A DNA stretch of 64,000 nt from Oerskovia jenensis (lineage in GTDB: Bacteria; Actinomycetota; Actinomycetes; Actinomycetales; Cellulomonadaceae): positions 1,922,001 to 1,986,000 of the forward strand of contig NZ_JAFBBO010000001.1 of the NCBI RefSeq assembly GCF_016907235.1. The letters run 5' to 3'. The notes below the pieces were generated by a model. It did no database searches. It was given only the letters and a program-made list of their open reading frames with translations, and was not told where the DNA came from. Numbering within the stretch: the first letter of the stretch is position 1; each line of letters begins with the position of its first letter. Shown in pieces: positions 33,040-42,695 of the stretch. The translations under genes and the position numbers were made by a program.

Positions 33040-34155
33040 TCAGGCCGCCTGGGTCTGCGCGGCCTCGGCGTCGCGCTTGGCGACCTCCTCGCGCACGATC
33101 GGGATGACGTAGCGGCCGAAGTCGGTCGCGTCGTCGAGCAGGTCGTAGCCGCGCGCCGAGATGATGCGGACGCCGAGGTCGTAGTAGGCGAGCAGCGCCT
33201 GCGCGACGGTCTCGGGCGTCCCCACGAGGGCGTTCGAGTTGCCCGCTCCCCCGGTGGCCTTGGCCGTCGCGGTCCACAGGGCCGTGTCGAACCGGTCGCC
33301 CTGCGCGGCGATCTCCAGGAGGCGCTGCGAGCCCGCGTTCTCGGGCTTGTCGATCGGGTGACGACGGCTCAGCACCCCGCCGCCCGCCGCCTTGCGGGCC
33401 TCGATCCGCTCCAGGATGCCGTGCGCCTTCTCCCAGGCCAGCTCCTCGGTGGCCCCGATGATCGGCCGGAACGCGGCGTGGATGCGCGGCGGCGTGGAAC
33501 GGCCGGCGGCAGCCGCCTCGGCGTGCACCCGCTGGATCTGCTCGGCCGTGCGGTCGAGCGGCTCGCCCCACACCGCGTAGATGTCGGCCTCGGCCGCACC
33601 GACCGTGAACGCCGCGTCCGAGGAACCACCGAACGAGATGGTCGGCGTGCGTCCCTCGAACGGCTTGGCGTCCAGCACGAAGTCGTCGAGGTCGTAGAAC
33701 GTCCCGTGGTGGTCGAACGGCTCGGCGCTCGACCAGGCCTTCTTGACGATCTGGATGTACTCCTGGGTACGGGCGTAGCGCTCGTCCTTGGTGAGCGTGT
33801 CGCCCTCGCGCCCCTGCTCGTGGTCGTTGCCGCCCGTGATGAAGTGGACGGACAGGCGCCCCTCGGAGAGCTGGTCGAGCGTCGCGAACGACTTGGCCGC
33901 GAACGTCGGGTAGGAGACGTTGGGCCGGTGCGCGAGCAGCAGCTCGACCGAGTCGAGGCGGGCTGCGGTCCAGGCCGCGAGCGCCGACGGCTCGGGCCCG
34001 CTCGACCCGTAGGCGAACAGGACGCGGGTCCAGCCGTTGTCCTCGTGGGCGCGCACGATGCGCTCGAGGTACTGCTTGTCGAACGGTGCGGTCGTACGGT
34101 CGGTGGTCTCGGAGGCGTCGCTCGTGGTCGCGATGCCGAGGAACTCGACGGGCAT
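33040..34155 (-). CDS. LLM FMNH2-dependent monooxygenase, SsuD-like
   Basis: A 371-residue two-component FMNH2-dependent monooxygenase resembling alkanesulfonate monooxygenase SsuD (family length about 370-380). Blocks: VLFAYGSSGPEPSALAAWTA (about 45-64), LLLAHRPNVSYPTFAAKSFA (about 72-91), LSEGRLSVHFITGGNDHEQG (about 95-114), FDHHGTFYDLDDFVLDAKPF and PTISFGGSSDAAFTVGAAEA. SsuD enzymes release sulfite from alkanesulfonates; that reaction is plausible here, with FMNH2 from the reductases in the region. The upstream acetyltransferase gene is 32 bp away and in the same direction. Confidence 0.88.
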   Translation of the reverse strand: MPVEFLGIATTSDASETTDRTTAPFDKQYLERIVRAHEDNGWTRVLFAYGSSGPEPSALAAWTAARLDSVELLLAHRPNVSYPTFAAKSFATLDQLSEGRLSVHFITGGNDHEQGREGDTLTKDERYARTQEYIQIVKKAWSSAEPFDHHGTFYDLDDFVLDAKPFEGRTPTISFGGSSDAAFTVGAAEADIYAVWGEPLDRTAEQIQRVHAEAAAAGRSTPPRIHAAFRPIIGATEELAWEKAHGILERIEARKAAGGGVLSRRHPIDKPENAGSQRLLEIAAQGDRFDTALWTATAKATGGAGNSNALVGTPETVAQALLAYYDLGVRIISARGYDLLDDATDFGRYVIPIVREEVAKRDAEAAQTQAA

Positions 34156-34187
34156 GGTGTTCTCCGGGGGTGAGGGGTGGGTTCGGG

Positions 34188-34838
34188 TCAGGTGGGGTCG
34201 GACGGGGAGTGCTGCCGTCCCGGCGAGGGCGGCGCCGGGGCGAGCTCCAGTCCGTACGCGTGCAGACGGCCGCCGCCCTCGCCCTCGATCACACGGGTCT
34301 CGCGCTCGGGCAGGCGCCGGAACCCGAGGGCCGCGTAGAGGCGGTGCGCGCGGACCATCTGCGGCCCGGAGTTCATGACGACCCGCTGCGCCCCCTGCGC
34401 GCGGGCCACGTCGAGGACGTGCAGCGTGAGCGTCGTCCCGATCCCCCGGCCGCGGGCGGCGGGCGCGACGCCGAGCAGCCGGAAGTCGAGCTCCCCGTCG
34501 AGGGCCAGGGGCGAGATGTGCCGGCCGGGCAGGGGTGTCGCGACGGTGCCGAGCAGCGCACCCGTCTCGTCGACGGCGACCCACACGTCGTGCTCGGCCG
34601 CGCGGCTCGCGACGTCGCGCAGCACGGCGCGGTACGACTCCGAGATCGAGTACTCGTGCCCGTACGCCGCGTCGAGCAGGTCGGCGACGGCCTCGTGCTC
34701 GGCGGGGGTCACGAGCCGCACGGTCACCCCGGCACCCTCCCGGGGTGACCCCGCTCCCCGGTGGGTCCGCTCGCCCGGGTGAGCGGCGTCGTCGGGCGTG
34801 CTGTCCGCGTGCGGCCGTGCCGTGGTGGGCGCGCTCAT
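34188..34838 (-). CDS. GNAT family N-acetyltransferase
   Basis: A 216-residue GNAT acetyltransferase. A disordered N-terminal extension (1-37) precedes the domain. Acetyl-CoA site: RLLGVAPAARGRGIGTTLTL (about 119-138; motif A R-G-x-G-I/G), followed by motif B MNSGPQMVRAHRLYAALGFR. The ATG overlaps the stop of the rhodanese gene by 4 bp, so it is translationally coupled. In the B. subtilis cmo pathway an acetyltransferase N-acetylates S-alkyl-cysteines before oxidation; a similar role is possible but the acceptor is not deducible. Confidence 0.85.
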   Translation of the reverse strand: MSAPTTARPHADSTPDDAAHPGERTHRGAGSPREGAGVTVRLVTPAEHEAVADLLDAAYGHEYSISESYRAVLRDVASRAAEHDVWVAVDETGALLGTVATPLPGRHISPLALDGELDFRLLGVAPAARGRGIGTTLTLHVLDVARAQGAQRVVMNSGPQMVRAHRLYAALGFRRLPERETRVIEGEGGGRLHAYGLELAPAPPSPGRQHSPSDPT

Positions 34839-35224
34839 GCGCGCTGCCGGACGGGCTCGTGCGGGCCCGACGGCGTCGCTCCCGTCCCCGGGGAGGCCGG
34901 GAGCCCGGCGTCGCGCCAGGCGGGGAAGCCGCCCTCGACGTGCGTGACGTTCGTGTAGCCGCGTGCCGCGAGGGCCTCGGCGACCGGGCCCGAGCCGCGC
35001 TCGGAGCCGCAGACCACGACGACCGGGGTGTCGAGCGACACCGCGGGGGCCGACGCGGAGCCGAAGATCGCGTCGAGGTCGTCGCGGTCCGTGATCGTGG
35101 CGCCCGGGATGGTGCCCGCCGCAGCGCGCCCCCCGTCGCTGCGGACGTCGATCAGGAAGGCGCCGTCGGCGACGCGGGCCCCCGCGTCGGTGGCCGGGGC
35201 GAGGAGGGGCTGGTGCTGGGTCAT
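34835..35224 (-). CDS. Rhodanese-like sulfurtransferase domain protein
   Basis: A 129-residue single-domain rhodanese. Blocks: FLIDVRSDGGRAAAGTIPGA (about 23-42) and the active-site loop VVVVCGSERGSGPVAEALAA (about 68-87) with catalytic Cys72, followed by ARGYTNVTHVEGGFPAWRDA (87-106). It could carry the sulfane sulfur released by the neighbouring oxygenases. Coupled to the GNAT gene by an ATGA overlap. GGAGACGAC precedes the ATG. Adjacent to the second repeat hairpin. Confidence 0.88.
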   Translation of the reverse strand: MTQHQPLLAPATDAGARVADGAFLIDVRSDGGRAAAGTIPGATITDRDDLDAIFGSASAPAVSLDTPVVVVCGSERGSGPVAEALAARGYTNVTHVEGGFPAWRDAGLPASPGTGATPSGPHEPVRQRA

Positions 35225-35256
35225 GTCGTCTCCTGGGTGTGATGGGTGGCGGGTGC

Positions 35257-35324
35257 CGAGGTAGAGGGCTGGCGTCGAGGTAGAGGGCTGGAGCCCTCTA
35301 CCTCGACGGGATCCCTCTACCTCG
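35257..35324. repeat. Intercistronic hairpin built from CGAGGTAGAGGGCT repeats (copy 2)
   Basis: 33-base arms (35257-35289 and 35292-35324) matching at 28-29 positions with one internal mismatch bubble. Two direct CGAGGTAGAGGGCT units (35257, 35276) face inverted copies. Its right edge supplies the TAG stop codon (35317-35319) of the MsnO8-like gene. Confidence 0.85.
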
Positions 35325-36591
35325 CGAGGGCTGGTTCGCGGGCGGCCGCGACGGCAGGTTCGACCGCAGCCGCCCGCAGACCCCAGTGCTGGGCCAGCAG
35401 CTCGAACGAGCGGGCCCGGTCGGCGGGGTCGTGGGCGGCGGTCGTGACGACGATCTCGTCGGCCCCGGTCACGCGGGCCAGGGTCTCGAGGCGCTCGACG
35501 ACGGTCTCGGGCGACCCGACGAACCGCGTGTCGACCCGGTCCTGGACGGCGGCCCGGTCGGCGTCGGTCAGGTCCTCCCACGCGGGCGACGTGCCGGGCG
35601 CCGGGTAGGCGATCGCACCGCCGGCGCCGCGACGGATCGACAGGACCCAGGCCGTGAAGGGCTCGCCGATCCGGCGGGCCTCGGCGTCGCTGTCCGCGAC
35701 CAGGACGTCGGCCGAGACCACGACGTACGGGTGGTCGAGCACCCCCGGCCGGAACGCCGCCCGGTACGCCGCGATCGTGTCGAGGGTCGCGGACGGGCCC
35801 ACGTGGTAGTTCGCGGCGAGCGGCAGCCCGAGCTCGCCCGCGACACGTGCGCTGATCCCACCGCTCGACGCGAGGACGAACAGGTCGAACGCCGCGCCCT
35901 CGACGGGCGGGCTCGTCCACGCGGTGCCCGCGCCGTCGGTGAACGTCCCGGCGCGCAGCCCCAGGACCAGCTCGAGCTCGGCGCGGAACTCCCCCGGGGT
36001 CCGGCTCGCGCCCACGACCTCCTTCTGCGCGAGCAGCCGCTCACGCAGCGCGGAGTCGGAGAAGTCGACGCCAGGTGCCGCGGGGACCAGGAGCCCGTCG
36101 ACCACGCGCGGCCCGGCCGGCCGGGCGGGGGCGGGCGGTACCTGCGCTGCGGGCGGCGCCTCTCCCGTGCCCGACGGCGGGGCCTCGCCGCCCGCGCTCT
36201 GCGCACCCCTGGCGGGCGGCGGCGTGAACGCCCGGCCCAGTCCCAGGTCCACCCGGCCCGGGTGCAGGGCCGCGACGGTCCCGAACTGCTCGGCCGCGAT
36301 CAACGGGCTCGTGGTGCTCAGCAGCACGGCCCCCGATCCCACCCGGATGCGCGGCGTGCGCTCCGCGACGAGGGCCGCGAGGACTGCGGGGGACGCCGAC
36401 GCGACGCCCGGGGACAGGTGGTGCTCGGCGAACCAGATGCGGCGGTAGCCGAGCGCGTCCGCGCGGATCGCGGTGTCGAGCGTGTCGCGCAGGGCCTGGG
36501 CGCCTGTCGCCCCCTCGCTCACGACCGCGAGGTCGAGGATCGACAGCGGGACCCGGGGCTGGTGGGTGGCCGGGAGGTCGGAGGTGGTCAT
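35317..36591 (-). CDS. LLM class oxidoreductase, MsnO8 family
   Basis: A 424-residue luciferase-like oxidoreductase of the MsnO8 group, to which B. subtilis CmoO/YtmO belongs. Blocks: PLSILDLAVVSEGATGAQAL (about 15-34), RIWFAEHHLSPGVASASPAV (about 51-70), RIRVGSGAVLLSTTSPLIAA (about 82-101) and GTVAALHPGRVDLGLGRAFT (about 105-124). An unusual Pro/Ala/Gly-rich insertion (about 125-163) interrupts the barrel. The C-terminal half includes VLASSGGISARVAGELGLPL. The stop codon is inside the repeat hairpin. GAGGA precedes the ATG at 36591. Preceded by another hairpin (36626-36674). Confidence 0.88.
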   Translation of the reverse strand: MTTSDLPATHQPRVPLSILDLAVVSEGATGAQALRDTLDTAIRADALGYRRIWFAEHHLSPGVASASPAVLAALVAERTPRIRVGSGAVLLSTTSPLIAAEQFGTVAALHPGRVDLGLGRAFTPPPARGAQSAGGEAPPSGTGEAPPAAQVPPAPARPAGPRVVDGLLVPAAPGVDFSDSALRERLLAQKEVVGASRTPGEFRAELELVLGLRAGTFTDGAGTAWTSPPVEGAAFDLFVLASSGGISARVAGELGLPLAANYHVGPSATLDTIAAYRAAFRPGVLDHPYVVVSADVLVADSDAEARRIGEPFTAWVLSIRRGAGGAIAYPAPGTSPAWEDLTDADRAAVQDRVDTRFVGSPETVVERLETLARVTGADEIVVTTAAHDPADRARSFELLAQHWGLRAAAVEPAVAAAREPALAR

Positions 36592-36625
36592 CGAAAGGTC
36601 CTCTGTGAGTCGGTGGGGCGCTGGG

Positions 36626-36674
36626 TGCGGAGTAGTTGTCGTCGATCGCCCGATCTGACGACATCTGCTCCGCA
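36626..36674. repeat. TGCGGAGTAGTTGTCGTC-type hairpin (copy 1)
   Basis: 18-base arms TGCGGAGTAGTTGTCGTC (36626-36643) and GACGACATCTGCTCCGCA (36657-36674), two mismatches, extended inside by GATCG/CGATC. It lies between the nitroreductase and MsnO8 genes. A near-identical arm occurs at 46928-46944, and a related one at 60907. Confidence 0.75.
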
Positions 36675-36690
36675 CTCAGCAGGAGGTGGG

Positions 36691-37575
36691 TCAGCGGGAC
36701 GGCAGGCCGCGCGCCGCGAGCGCCGAGTGCAGGTGCGCGTGGCCGCGCTGGGGGCCGGGGATCGCGAGCCGGTCGACCACGCGGCGCCGCCAGCTCTCCG
36801 TCAGCCCCTCGTCGCGGTAGAACGGCGCGATGACGTCCTCGTAGGCGTCGACGTGCTCGGCCTGGGCGTCGAGGTCGTACGTCTCGTGGTGCAGCACCGC
36901 GGCCTGCGGCAGCCGCGGCTTGACCCGCTCGCCTCCCGCCGGGTCCGGGTGCCCGACGACGAGCCCCACCACCGCGACGGTGCCCGCGGGCAGGCCGAGC
37001 TCGTCGGCGACCTGCTCGGGGTGGTGACGCAGCGCGCCGATGTACACGGTCCCGAGCCCCAGCGACTCCGCGGCGACGACCGCGTTCTGCGCCGCGAGGG
37101 CCGCGTCGACGAACGCCACGACCGTCGAGTCCAGGTAGTCGGTCCCCTCGAGGGAGGTGCCGTGCGCCTCGCCGATCGCGCGCGCACGCGCCAGGTCCGC
37201 GAGCCACACGAGCAGGAGCGGCGCCTGCCGGATGTGCTCCTGACCGCCCGCGAGCGCCGCGAGCCGGTCCTTGCGCTCCGGGTCGGTCACCGCGACGACG
37301 CTCCAGAACTGCATGTTGGACGACGTCGGGGCCGACTGCGCGGCTGCGACGAGCGTCGGCAGGACCGACTCGTCGAGCGGGTCGGGGAGGTAGGCGCGCA
37401 CCGTACGGTGCCGCAGGATCCCGTCGATCGTCTCGGTGGGCGGAGCGAGGAGGACGGCCTGGTCGGCGCCGTAGCGCTCGGCCAGGGGCGAGCCCGTCGC
37501 GGGGGCCGCCTCGGAGGGAGCGGGGTCGGCGGGCGCGGTCTCGGCGAGGGCGTCGAGGTCGGTCGTGGTCGACAT
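36691..37575 (-). CDS. NADPH-dependent flavin oxidoreductase (nitroreductase/NfsA-like)
   Basis: A 294-residue FMN enzyme of the nitroreductase family (NfsA/FRP-type). Motifs: DGILRHRTVRAYLPDPLDES (about 51-70, FMN phosphate), AAAQSAPTSSNMQFWSVVAV (about 77-96), VDAALAAQNAVVAAESLGLG (about 156-175) and VYIGALRHHPEQVADELGLP (about 177-196). Vibrio FRP of this fold supplies FMNH2 to bacterial luciferase, so here it probably feeds the LLM monooxygenases; nitro-reduction itself may be incidental. AAAGG lies before the ATG at 37575. It follows the amine oxidase gene after 61 bp. Confidence 0.85.
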   Translation of the reverse strand: MSTTTDLDALAETAPADPAPSEAAPATGSPLAERYGADQAVLLAPPTETIDGILRHRTVRAYLPDPLDESVLPTLVAAAQSAPTSSNMQFWSVVAVTDPERKDRLAALAGGQEHIRQAPLLLVWLADLARARAIGEAHGTSLEGTDYLDSTVVAFVDAALAAQNAVVAAESLGLGTVYIGALRHHPEQVADELGLPAGTVAVVGLVVGHPDPAGGERVKPRLPQAAVLHHETYDLDAQAEHVDAYEDVIAPFYRDEGLTESWRRRVVDRLAIPGPQRGHAHLHSALAARGLPSR

Positions 37576-37636
37576 GGTGGCCTTTCGGTGGGTCGGAGCG
37601 GATCGAGGTGGTCGGTGTCGCAGGAGGGTCGGCCGG

Positions 37637-38830
37637 TCAGCCCGCCCGGCCGGGGACCTGCGCCACGGGACCGCGTGCGAAGCGGGCCAGGGAGAACAGG
37701 CGGTCCGCGGCCTCGGGCGACGTGTCCGGGTCCTCGCGGGCCAGCCCTGCCAGGACGCGCCCGATCGACGGCGCGAACTTGAAGCCGTGCCCCGAGAACC
37801 CCGCGGCGATCACGACGCGGCCCACGCGGTCGAGCACGAAGTCGTGGTCCGGGGTCGTGGTGTACGTGCACGAGACGGGCACGAGCCGGTCCGCGTCGGC
37901 GCCCGGCACCCACGTCCGGACGTAGTCCTGGAGCTGGGCGAGCTGCCCGGGCTCGGGCCGGAAGGTCCGCCGGTCGGGGTCGGTGCGCGGCCCGACGCCG
38001 TGGAAGCCGACCTTGATCCCCTCGCCCGGGGTCGCGAGCCCGTAGACGCCGCTGGGCCACGCGTGCGGCTCGGCGGGGGCGTGCGTGAACGCCGGCCAGG
38101 TGCCCTCCGCCGGTGCACCCGGGGCGAGCGCGAAGTGCGCGGGCTGCTCCTGGGTGACGACGAGGGACGGGAGGGGCGCGGCGCCGTCGGGCTCGGGGAA
38201 CGCCTCCCCCAGCAGGCCCGCGCTCCACGCACCCACGGCCACCACGACCGTGCCCGCGACCAGGTCGCCCCGGTCCGTGACGACGCGCACCGAGCCCGGT
38301 CCCGGGTGCACGTGGCGGACGTGGACGCCGTGGCGGACGTCGGCACCGTGCGCGCGGGCCGCGGACTGGAAGGCCCCGACCGCACGGTCGGCGTGGACGC
38401 GGCCGGCCGTCGCGGTCTCGTGCAGCACGTCGCCCTCGAACCGCAGGCCCGGCCAACGCTCGGCGGCCTCCTCGGGCCGCAGCCACTCGTGCGGGATGCC
38501 GCGCTCGACGAACGCGTCCCCGATCTCGGTGCGCCGTGGGAACCCGTGGCTCACGCCACCCGTCAGCGTGAGGACCGCGTCCGCGCGCAGGCCGGCGTCG
38601 CGCTCGAGCTCGCGCCACAGGCCGAACGCCTCCTGCGCGAGGTCGAGGTACGCAGGCTGGGAGTACGTCGTGCGGTAGATGCGCGACGCGCCGTGCGAGG
38701 CGCCGTTCGCGTGGCCGGGCTCGAAGCGTTCGAGCAGGACGACGTCGTGCCCCGCGCGCGCGAGCTGCCACGCCGCGGCGGACCCCATGACGCCACCGCC
38801 GACGACGACGTGCGACACGTGCTCGGTCAT
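37637..38830 (-). CDS. SolA/MTOX-family FAD-dependent amine oxidase
   Basis: A 397-residue flavoprotein of the monomeric sarcosine / N-methyltryptophan oxidase family. FAD site HVVVGGGVMGSAAAWQLARA (about 7-26) with acidic E34 region; ASHGASRIYRTTYSQPAYLD; C-terminal VSCTYTTTPDHDFVLDRVG, where Cys321 aligns with the Cys that covalently holds FAD in MSOX/SolA, and GFSGHGFKFAPSIGRVLAGL. It would oxidise a secondary or N-methyl amino acid, releasing aldehyde and H2O2. Its link to sulfur scavenging is only by location within the operon. Confidence 0.88.
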   Translation of the reverse strand: MTEHVSHVVVGGGVMGSAAAWQLARAGHDVVLLERFEPGHANGASHGASRIYRTTYSQPAYLDLAQEAFGLWRELERDAGLRADAVLTLTGGVSHGFPRRTEIGDAFVERGIPHEWLRPEEAAERWPGLRFEGDVLHETATAGRVHADRAVGAFQSAARAHGADVRHGVHVRHVHPGPGSVRVVTDRGDLVAGTVVVAVGAWSAGLLGEAFPEPDGAAPLPSLVVTQEQPAHFALAPGAPAEGTWPAFTHAPAEPHAWPSGVYGLATPGEGIKVGFHGVGPRTDPDRRTFRPEPGQLAQLQDYVRTWVPGADADRLVPVSCTYTTTPDHDFVLDRVGRVVIAAGFSGHGFKFAPSIGRVLAGLAREDPDTSPEAADRLFSLARFARGPVAQVPGRAG

Positions 38831-38920
38831 CTGGCTGGCTCTCTTTCGCGGAGGAGTGGATCGGTGCCGCCGGCCCGCGGGTCCCAGGAGGAGCCCCGCG
38901 GGCCGGACGGTCGTCCGGGG

Positions 38921-39982
38921 TCAGGGCTTGGGCAGCCCGGGCGGGTTGGTCTCCGAGGTAGGGATCGCCTCGTCCTCCAGGCCCCAGTGCTCGAGGAGCT
39001 CCGCGTAGCTGCCGTCCTCGATCGCGTGGTTGATCGCCGCGGTCACGGCCGGGGCCAGCTCGCTGCCCTTGAGGGTCGCGACGGCGATCTGCGCGGTCGC
39101 GGGCCAGCCGCCGTTGAGCGTGCCGACGACCTTGTACTGGTCGGGCGCGGTCGCGGCGCTGTACGCGAGGCTCGCGTTGGGCCCGACGTACACGTCGAGG
39201 CGACCCGACGCGACCGCGAGCAGCGCGTCCTTGTAGTCCTCGTAGTACTCGGGCTCCCCGCCCTTGACGGGGTCGAGGCCCGCGGCCACGTTCTCCTCGT
39301 TCCAGGCGAGCAGGATCTTCTCCTGGTTGGTGCCCGACCCGACGCCCACCGTGAGGCCCGCGATGTCCTTGGCCTCCTTGATCGCGGGCACCTTGTCGTT
39401 CGACGCACCCGAGAGCCAGCCGAGCTGGTCGTTGCGGTAGGACGAGAAGTCGTACAGCTCCTTGCGCTCCTCGGTCACGGTCACGTTCGAGATCACGGCG
39501 TCGACGTCCCCGGACTGCAGCGCGAGCGGCCAGTCGGCCCACGCCTTGACCTCGAGCTCGAGCTCGAGCCCCAGGGCGTCGGCCACGAGGACCGCGATGT
39601 TGGGCTCGTTGCCGATGGGCGTCTTGTCGTCGTCCGCGAGGAAGCCGAGCGGAGGCAGCCCGCCCGCGGTCGTGGAGACCTTGAGCACGCCCGCGGCCTT
39701 GACGTCCGCGGGCAGGAGCGCGATCGCCTCGGGCGAGGCGGTCGTGTGGATGAACTCCTGGTCGGGCGAGGTGTCGATCACGAGCCCGGCCGCCTCGGCG
39801 GCCTTCTCGTTGTCGGCCGTGCCCGGCTCGGCGTCGGCGCTCGTCGCGCACGCCGCGAGCAGCGCGAGGAGCGGCAGGGTCGCGACCGCGGCGACCGCGC
39901 GGTGGGAGAGGCGGGAGGGGCGGCGACCGGTGCGGGACGCCGCGGAGGAGCGGACGGTCGCGCCGGAGGTGTGCAGGGACAT
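38921..39982 (-). CDS. Amino-acid-type ABC importer substrate-binding lipoprotein (family 3)
   Basis: A 353-residue SBP_bac_3 lipoprotein with lipidated Cys45 in LALLAACATS after an unusually long basic N-terminus. Core: AAGVLKVSTTAGGLPPLGFL (about 96-115), FLADDDKTPIGNEPNIAVLV, GDVDAVISNVTVTEERKELY and AGLTVGVGSGTNQEKILLAW. The family binds amino acids including cystine; TcyJ/TcyK of B. subtilis take S-compounds. The gene precedes the ATPase-permease partner and sits in a sulfur operon, so an S-amino acid is the best guess (inference). Confidence 0.87.
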   Translation of the reverse strand: MSLHTSGATVRSSAASRTGRRPSRLSHRAVAAVATLPLLALLAACATSADAEPGTADNEKAAEAAGLVIDTSPDQEFIHTTASPEAIALLPADVKAAGVLKVSTTAGGLPPLGFLADDDKTPIGNEPNIAVLVADALGLELELEVKAWADWPLALQSGDVDAVISNVTVTEERKELYDFSSYRNDQLGWLSGASNDKVPAIKEAKDIAGLTVGVGSGTNQEKILLAWNEENVAAGLDPVKGGEPEYYEDYKDALLAVASGRLDVYVGPNASLAYSAATAPDQYKVVGTLNGGWPATAQIAVATLKGSELAPAVTAAINHAIEDGSYAELLEHWGLEDEAIPTSETNPPGLPKP

Positions 39983-40056
39983 CGTGTTCTCTTTCGTGGT
40001 GGGTGGGAGTGCGGTGGGGTGGGTGGCACGCACCGGGCAGCGGACGTGCCGAGACG

Positions 40057-40868
<812 letters not shown>

Positions 40869-40872
<4 letters not shown>

Positions 40873-42008
40873 GCGGCACCTCCGGTGTGGTGGTCGGTCG
40901 CGCCGGTCCGTGTCAGGTGGCCGCGGCCGACGGCGGCGCGCGCCGCGTAGGCGGGCGGCAGGTGGGCGGGCGCGGGGCGTCCGGTGACCCGGGACCACGC
41001 GACCTGGAGCGTCCACCGGACGCGCTGGACCGGGGTCGGGGGCAGCGTGCGGACGGCGCCCTTGGCGTAGTGCCGCTCGACGTAGTACTGCGCGATCGTC
41101 AGGACCGTCGTGATGATGAGGTACCAGATGGCCGCGACCATGAGCAGCGGGACGACGCGCTGGTTGCGGCCGTAGATCACGCCGATCGTGTAGAACAGCT
41201 CGCCGTACGCGAGGACGTACACGACCGAGGTGCCCTTGACGAGGCCGATGATCTCGTTGACCGACGTCGGCACGATGGTCCGCATGGCCTGCGGCAGCAC
41301 GATGCGCAGCGTCTGGCGCGAGCGCGGGATGCCCAGCGAGGCCGCGGCCTCGTGCTGGCCCTGGTCGACCGAGAGGATCCCGGCGCGCACGATCTCCGAG
41401 GAGTACGCGGCCTGCGACAGACCCAGGCCCAGGATCGCGGCACCGAACTTGTCGATCACGTCGAGGGTCCCGAACTCGAGGAAGCCCGGCCCGAACGGGA
41501 TGCCGAGCGAGAGCGTCGGGTAGAGGTAGGCCAGGTTGTACCAGAGCAGGAGCTGCAGGATCAGCGGCACCGAGCGGAACACCCACGTGTAGGCCGACGA
41601 CACGGCCTGGAGCAGCGGCGACCGGGACAGGCGCATGAGCGCGAGGACGGTCCCGAGCCCGAACCCGATGACCGCGGCGACCGCGGTGAGCCGGATGGTC
41701 CCCCACAGTCCGTTCAGCACCGAGGGCCACGTCAGGTACTGCGCGACGATCGTCCACTCCCACCTGGGGTTGGTCACGAGCGAGCTGATGACCATCGCGA
41801 GCAGGACGGCGACGCCGGCGGTCGCGACCCAGCGGCCCGGGTGGCGGGCCGGGACGACCTTGAGGTCCTCCCAGCGCGTCGTCGCGTCCGCTCCGCCCGC
41901 GGCGGTGGTCGCCGACGCGAGCGTCGCGGTGCCGGGTGGGTCGGGCAGCGATCCGGGGGGTGGGACGAGCTGGCGGGACTCGTCCTGCGGCAGGGACAGG
42001 GTGCTCAT
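40869..42008 (-). CDS. Amino-acid ABC importer permease
   Basis: A 379-residue permease, longer than typical (about 220-330) because of an N-terminal Pro/Ala-rich cytoplasmic segment (about 1-58) and a 55-residue basic tail. Membrane helices start at about 63. Signature: [60 protein letters not shown] and [20 protein letters not shown] (EAA loop). A single permease probably homodimerises, as usual in the polar amino-acid family. GAGG precedes the ATG. It follows the acetyltransferase gene across the hairpin 42057-42102. Confidence 0.9.
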
Positions 42009-42056
42009 GGCAGACCTCGGGCGGGTGAGAAGGGAGGGGCGGACGGGGCGGCGTGC

Positions 42057-42102
42057 CGTGTCAGAGCGAGCGTGACCTCGGGGTCACGCTGGTTCTGACA
42101 CG
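42057..42102 (-). terminator. Intercistronic hairpin between acetyltransferase and permease genes
   Basis: Arms CGTGTCAGA and TCTGACACG bracket a second perfect inverted repeat GCGTGACC / GGTCACGC around TCGG. The acetyltransferase stop (42084) lies within it. No T tract; it may be a partial terminator or mRNA stabiliser inside the operon. Confidence 0.65.
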
Positions 42103-42695
42103 TCCGGACAGAGCCACTTCTCGAACGCCAGGGGCCCGATCTCCTCGGGGTCGCGCGTCACGTCGAACAGCGGGGTGTACCCCGCGCCGAGATACAGACC
42201 CGCGGCCTCGGGCTGGCGGGGGCCGGTCGTCAGGTAGATCCGCGTGTAGCCGCGCGCGGCCGCACGCTGCTCGAGCTCGACGAGGACCTGGCGGGCGAGC
42301 CCGCGCCGCCGGTGGGCCGAGTGGGTCCAGATGCGCTTGAGCTCGGCGGTCCGCACGACGGGGGTGCCGTCGGCGTCGTGGGTCCCGCCCTGGGCGTACG
42401 GCCCGGCGCCGGGCAGGGTCCGGCGCGCAGGGTCGCCGACCTCCGGTTCTGCCCGACGGCGGAACGCCCCACCGGCGACCGGCTCGCCGTCCGCGAGGAG
42501 CAGCACGAGCTCGCCGTCGGGGGCCGCGAAGTCGGCGGCCGGGTAGTGCTCCATCTCGGCGCGGAGCTCTTCCTCGTCGAGCAGGCTGCGGTAGCGCGAC
42601 GCGTACTCGTGGGCGAGCTCGTCGAGGAGGGGCCGCACGAGCGGGTCGTGCAGGTGCACGGAGCGGGTCGTGACCGCCGTGGTGAGCGCGCTCAT
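42084..42695 (-). CDS. GNAT family N-acetyltransferase
   Basis: A 203-residue GNAT acetyltransferase. Domain: FAAPDGELVLLLADGEPVAG (about 55-74), acetyl-CoA motif RIWTHSAHRRRGLARQVLVE (about 120-139; R-R-x-G-L/A) and GYTRIYLTTGPRQPEAAGLY (about 148-167). The ATG overlaps the DUF1684 stop by 4 bp, so the two are coupled. Its position between a monooxygenase pair and an amino-acid importer fits N-acetylation of an imported S-amino acid as in the ytm/cmo pathway; the acceptor is not seen in the sequence. Confidence 0.86.
   Translation of the reverse strand: MSALTTAVTTRSVHLHDPLVRPLLDELAHEYASRYRSLLDEEELRAEMEHYPAADFAAPDGELVLLLADGEPVAGGAFRRRAEPEVGDPARRTLPGAGPYAQGGTHDADGTPVVRTAELKRIWTHSAHRRRGLARQVLVELEQRAAARGYTRIYLTTGPRQPEAAGLYLGAGYTPLFDVTRDPEEIGPLAFEKWLCPDVSEPA

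Noticed and set aside
32951-35324. CRISPR array from repeated CGAGGTAGAGGGCT units
   Set aside because: Units occur as inverted pairs within hairpins, with no regular spacers and no cas genes; this is a hairpin element.
42057-42102. Riboswitch-like structure between acetyltransferase and permease genes
   Set aside because: It is a plain nested inverted repeat including the end of the coding region; no conserved aptamer blocks.
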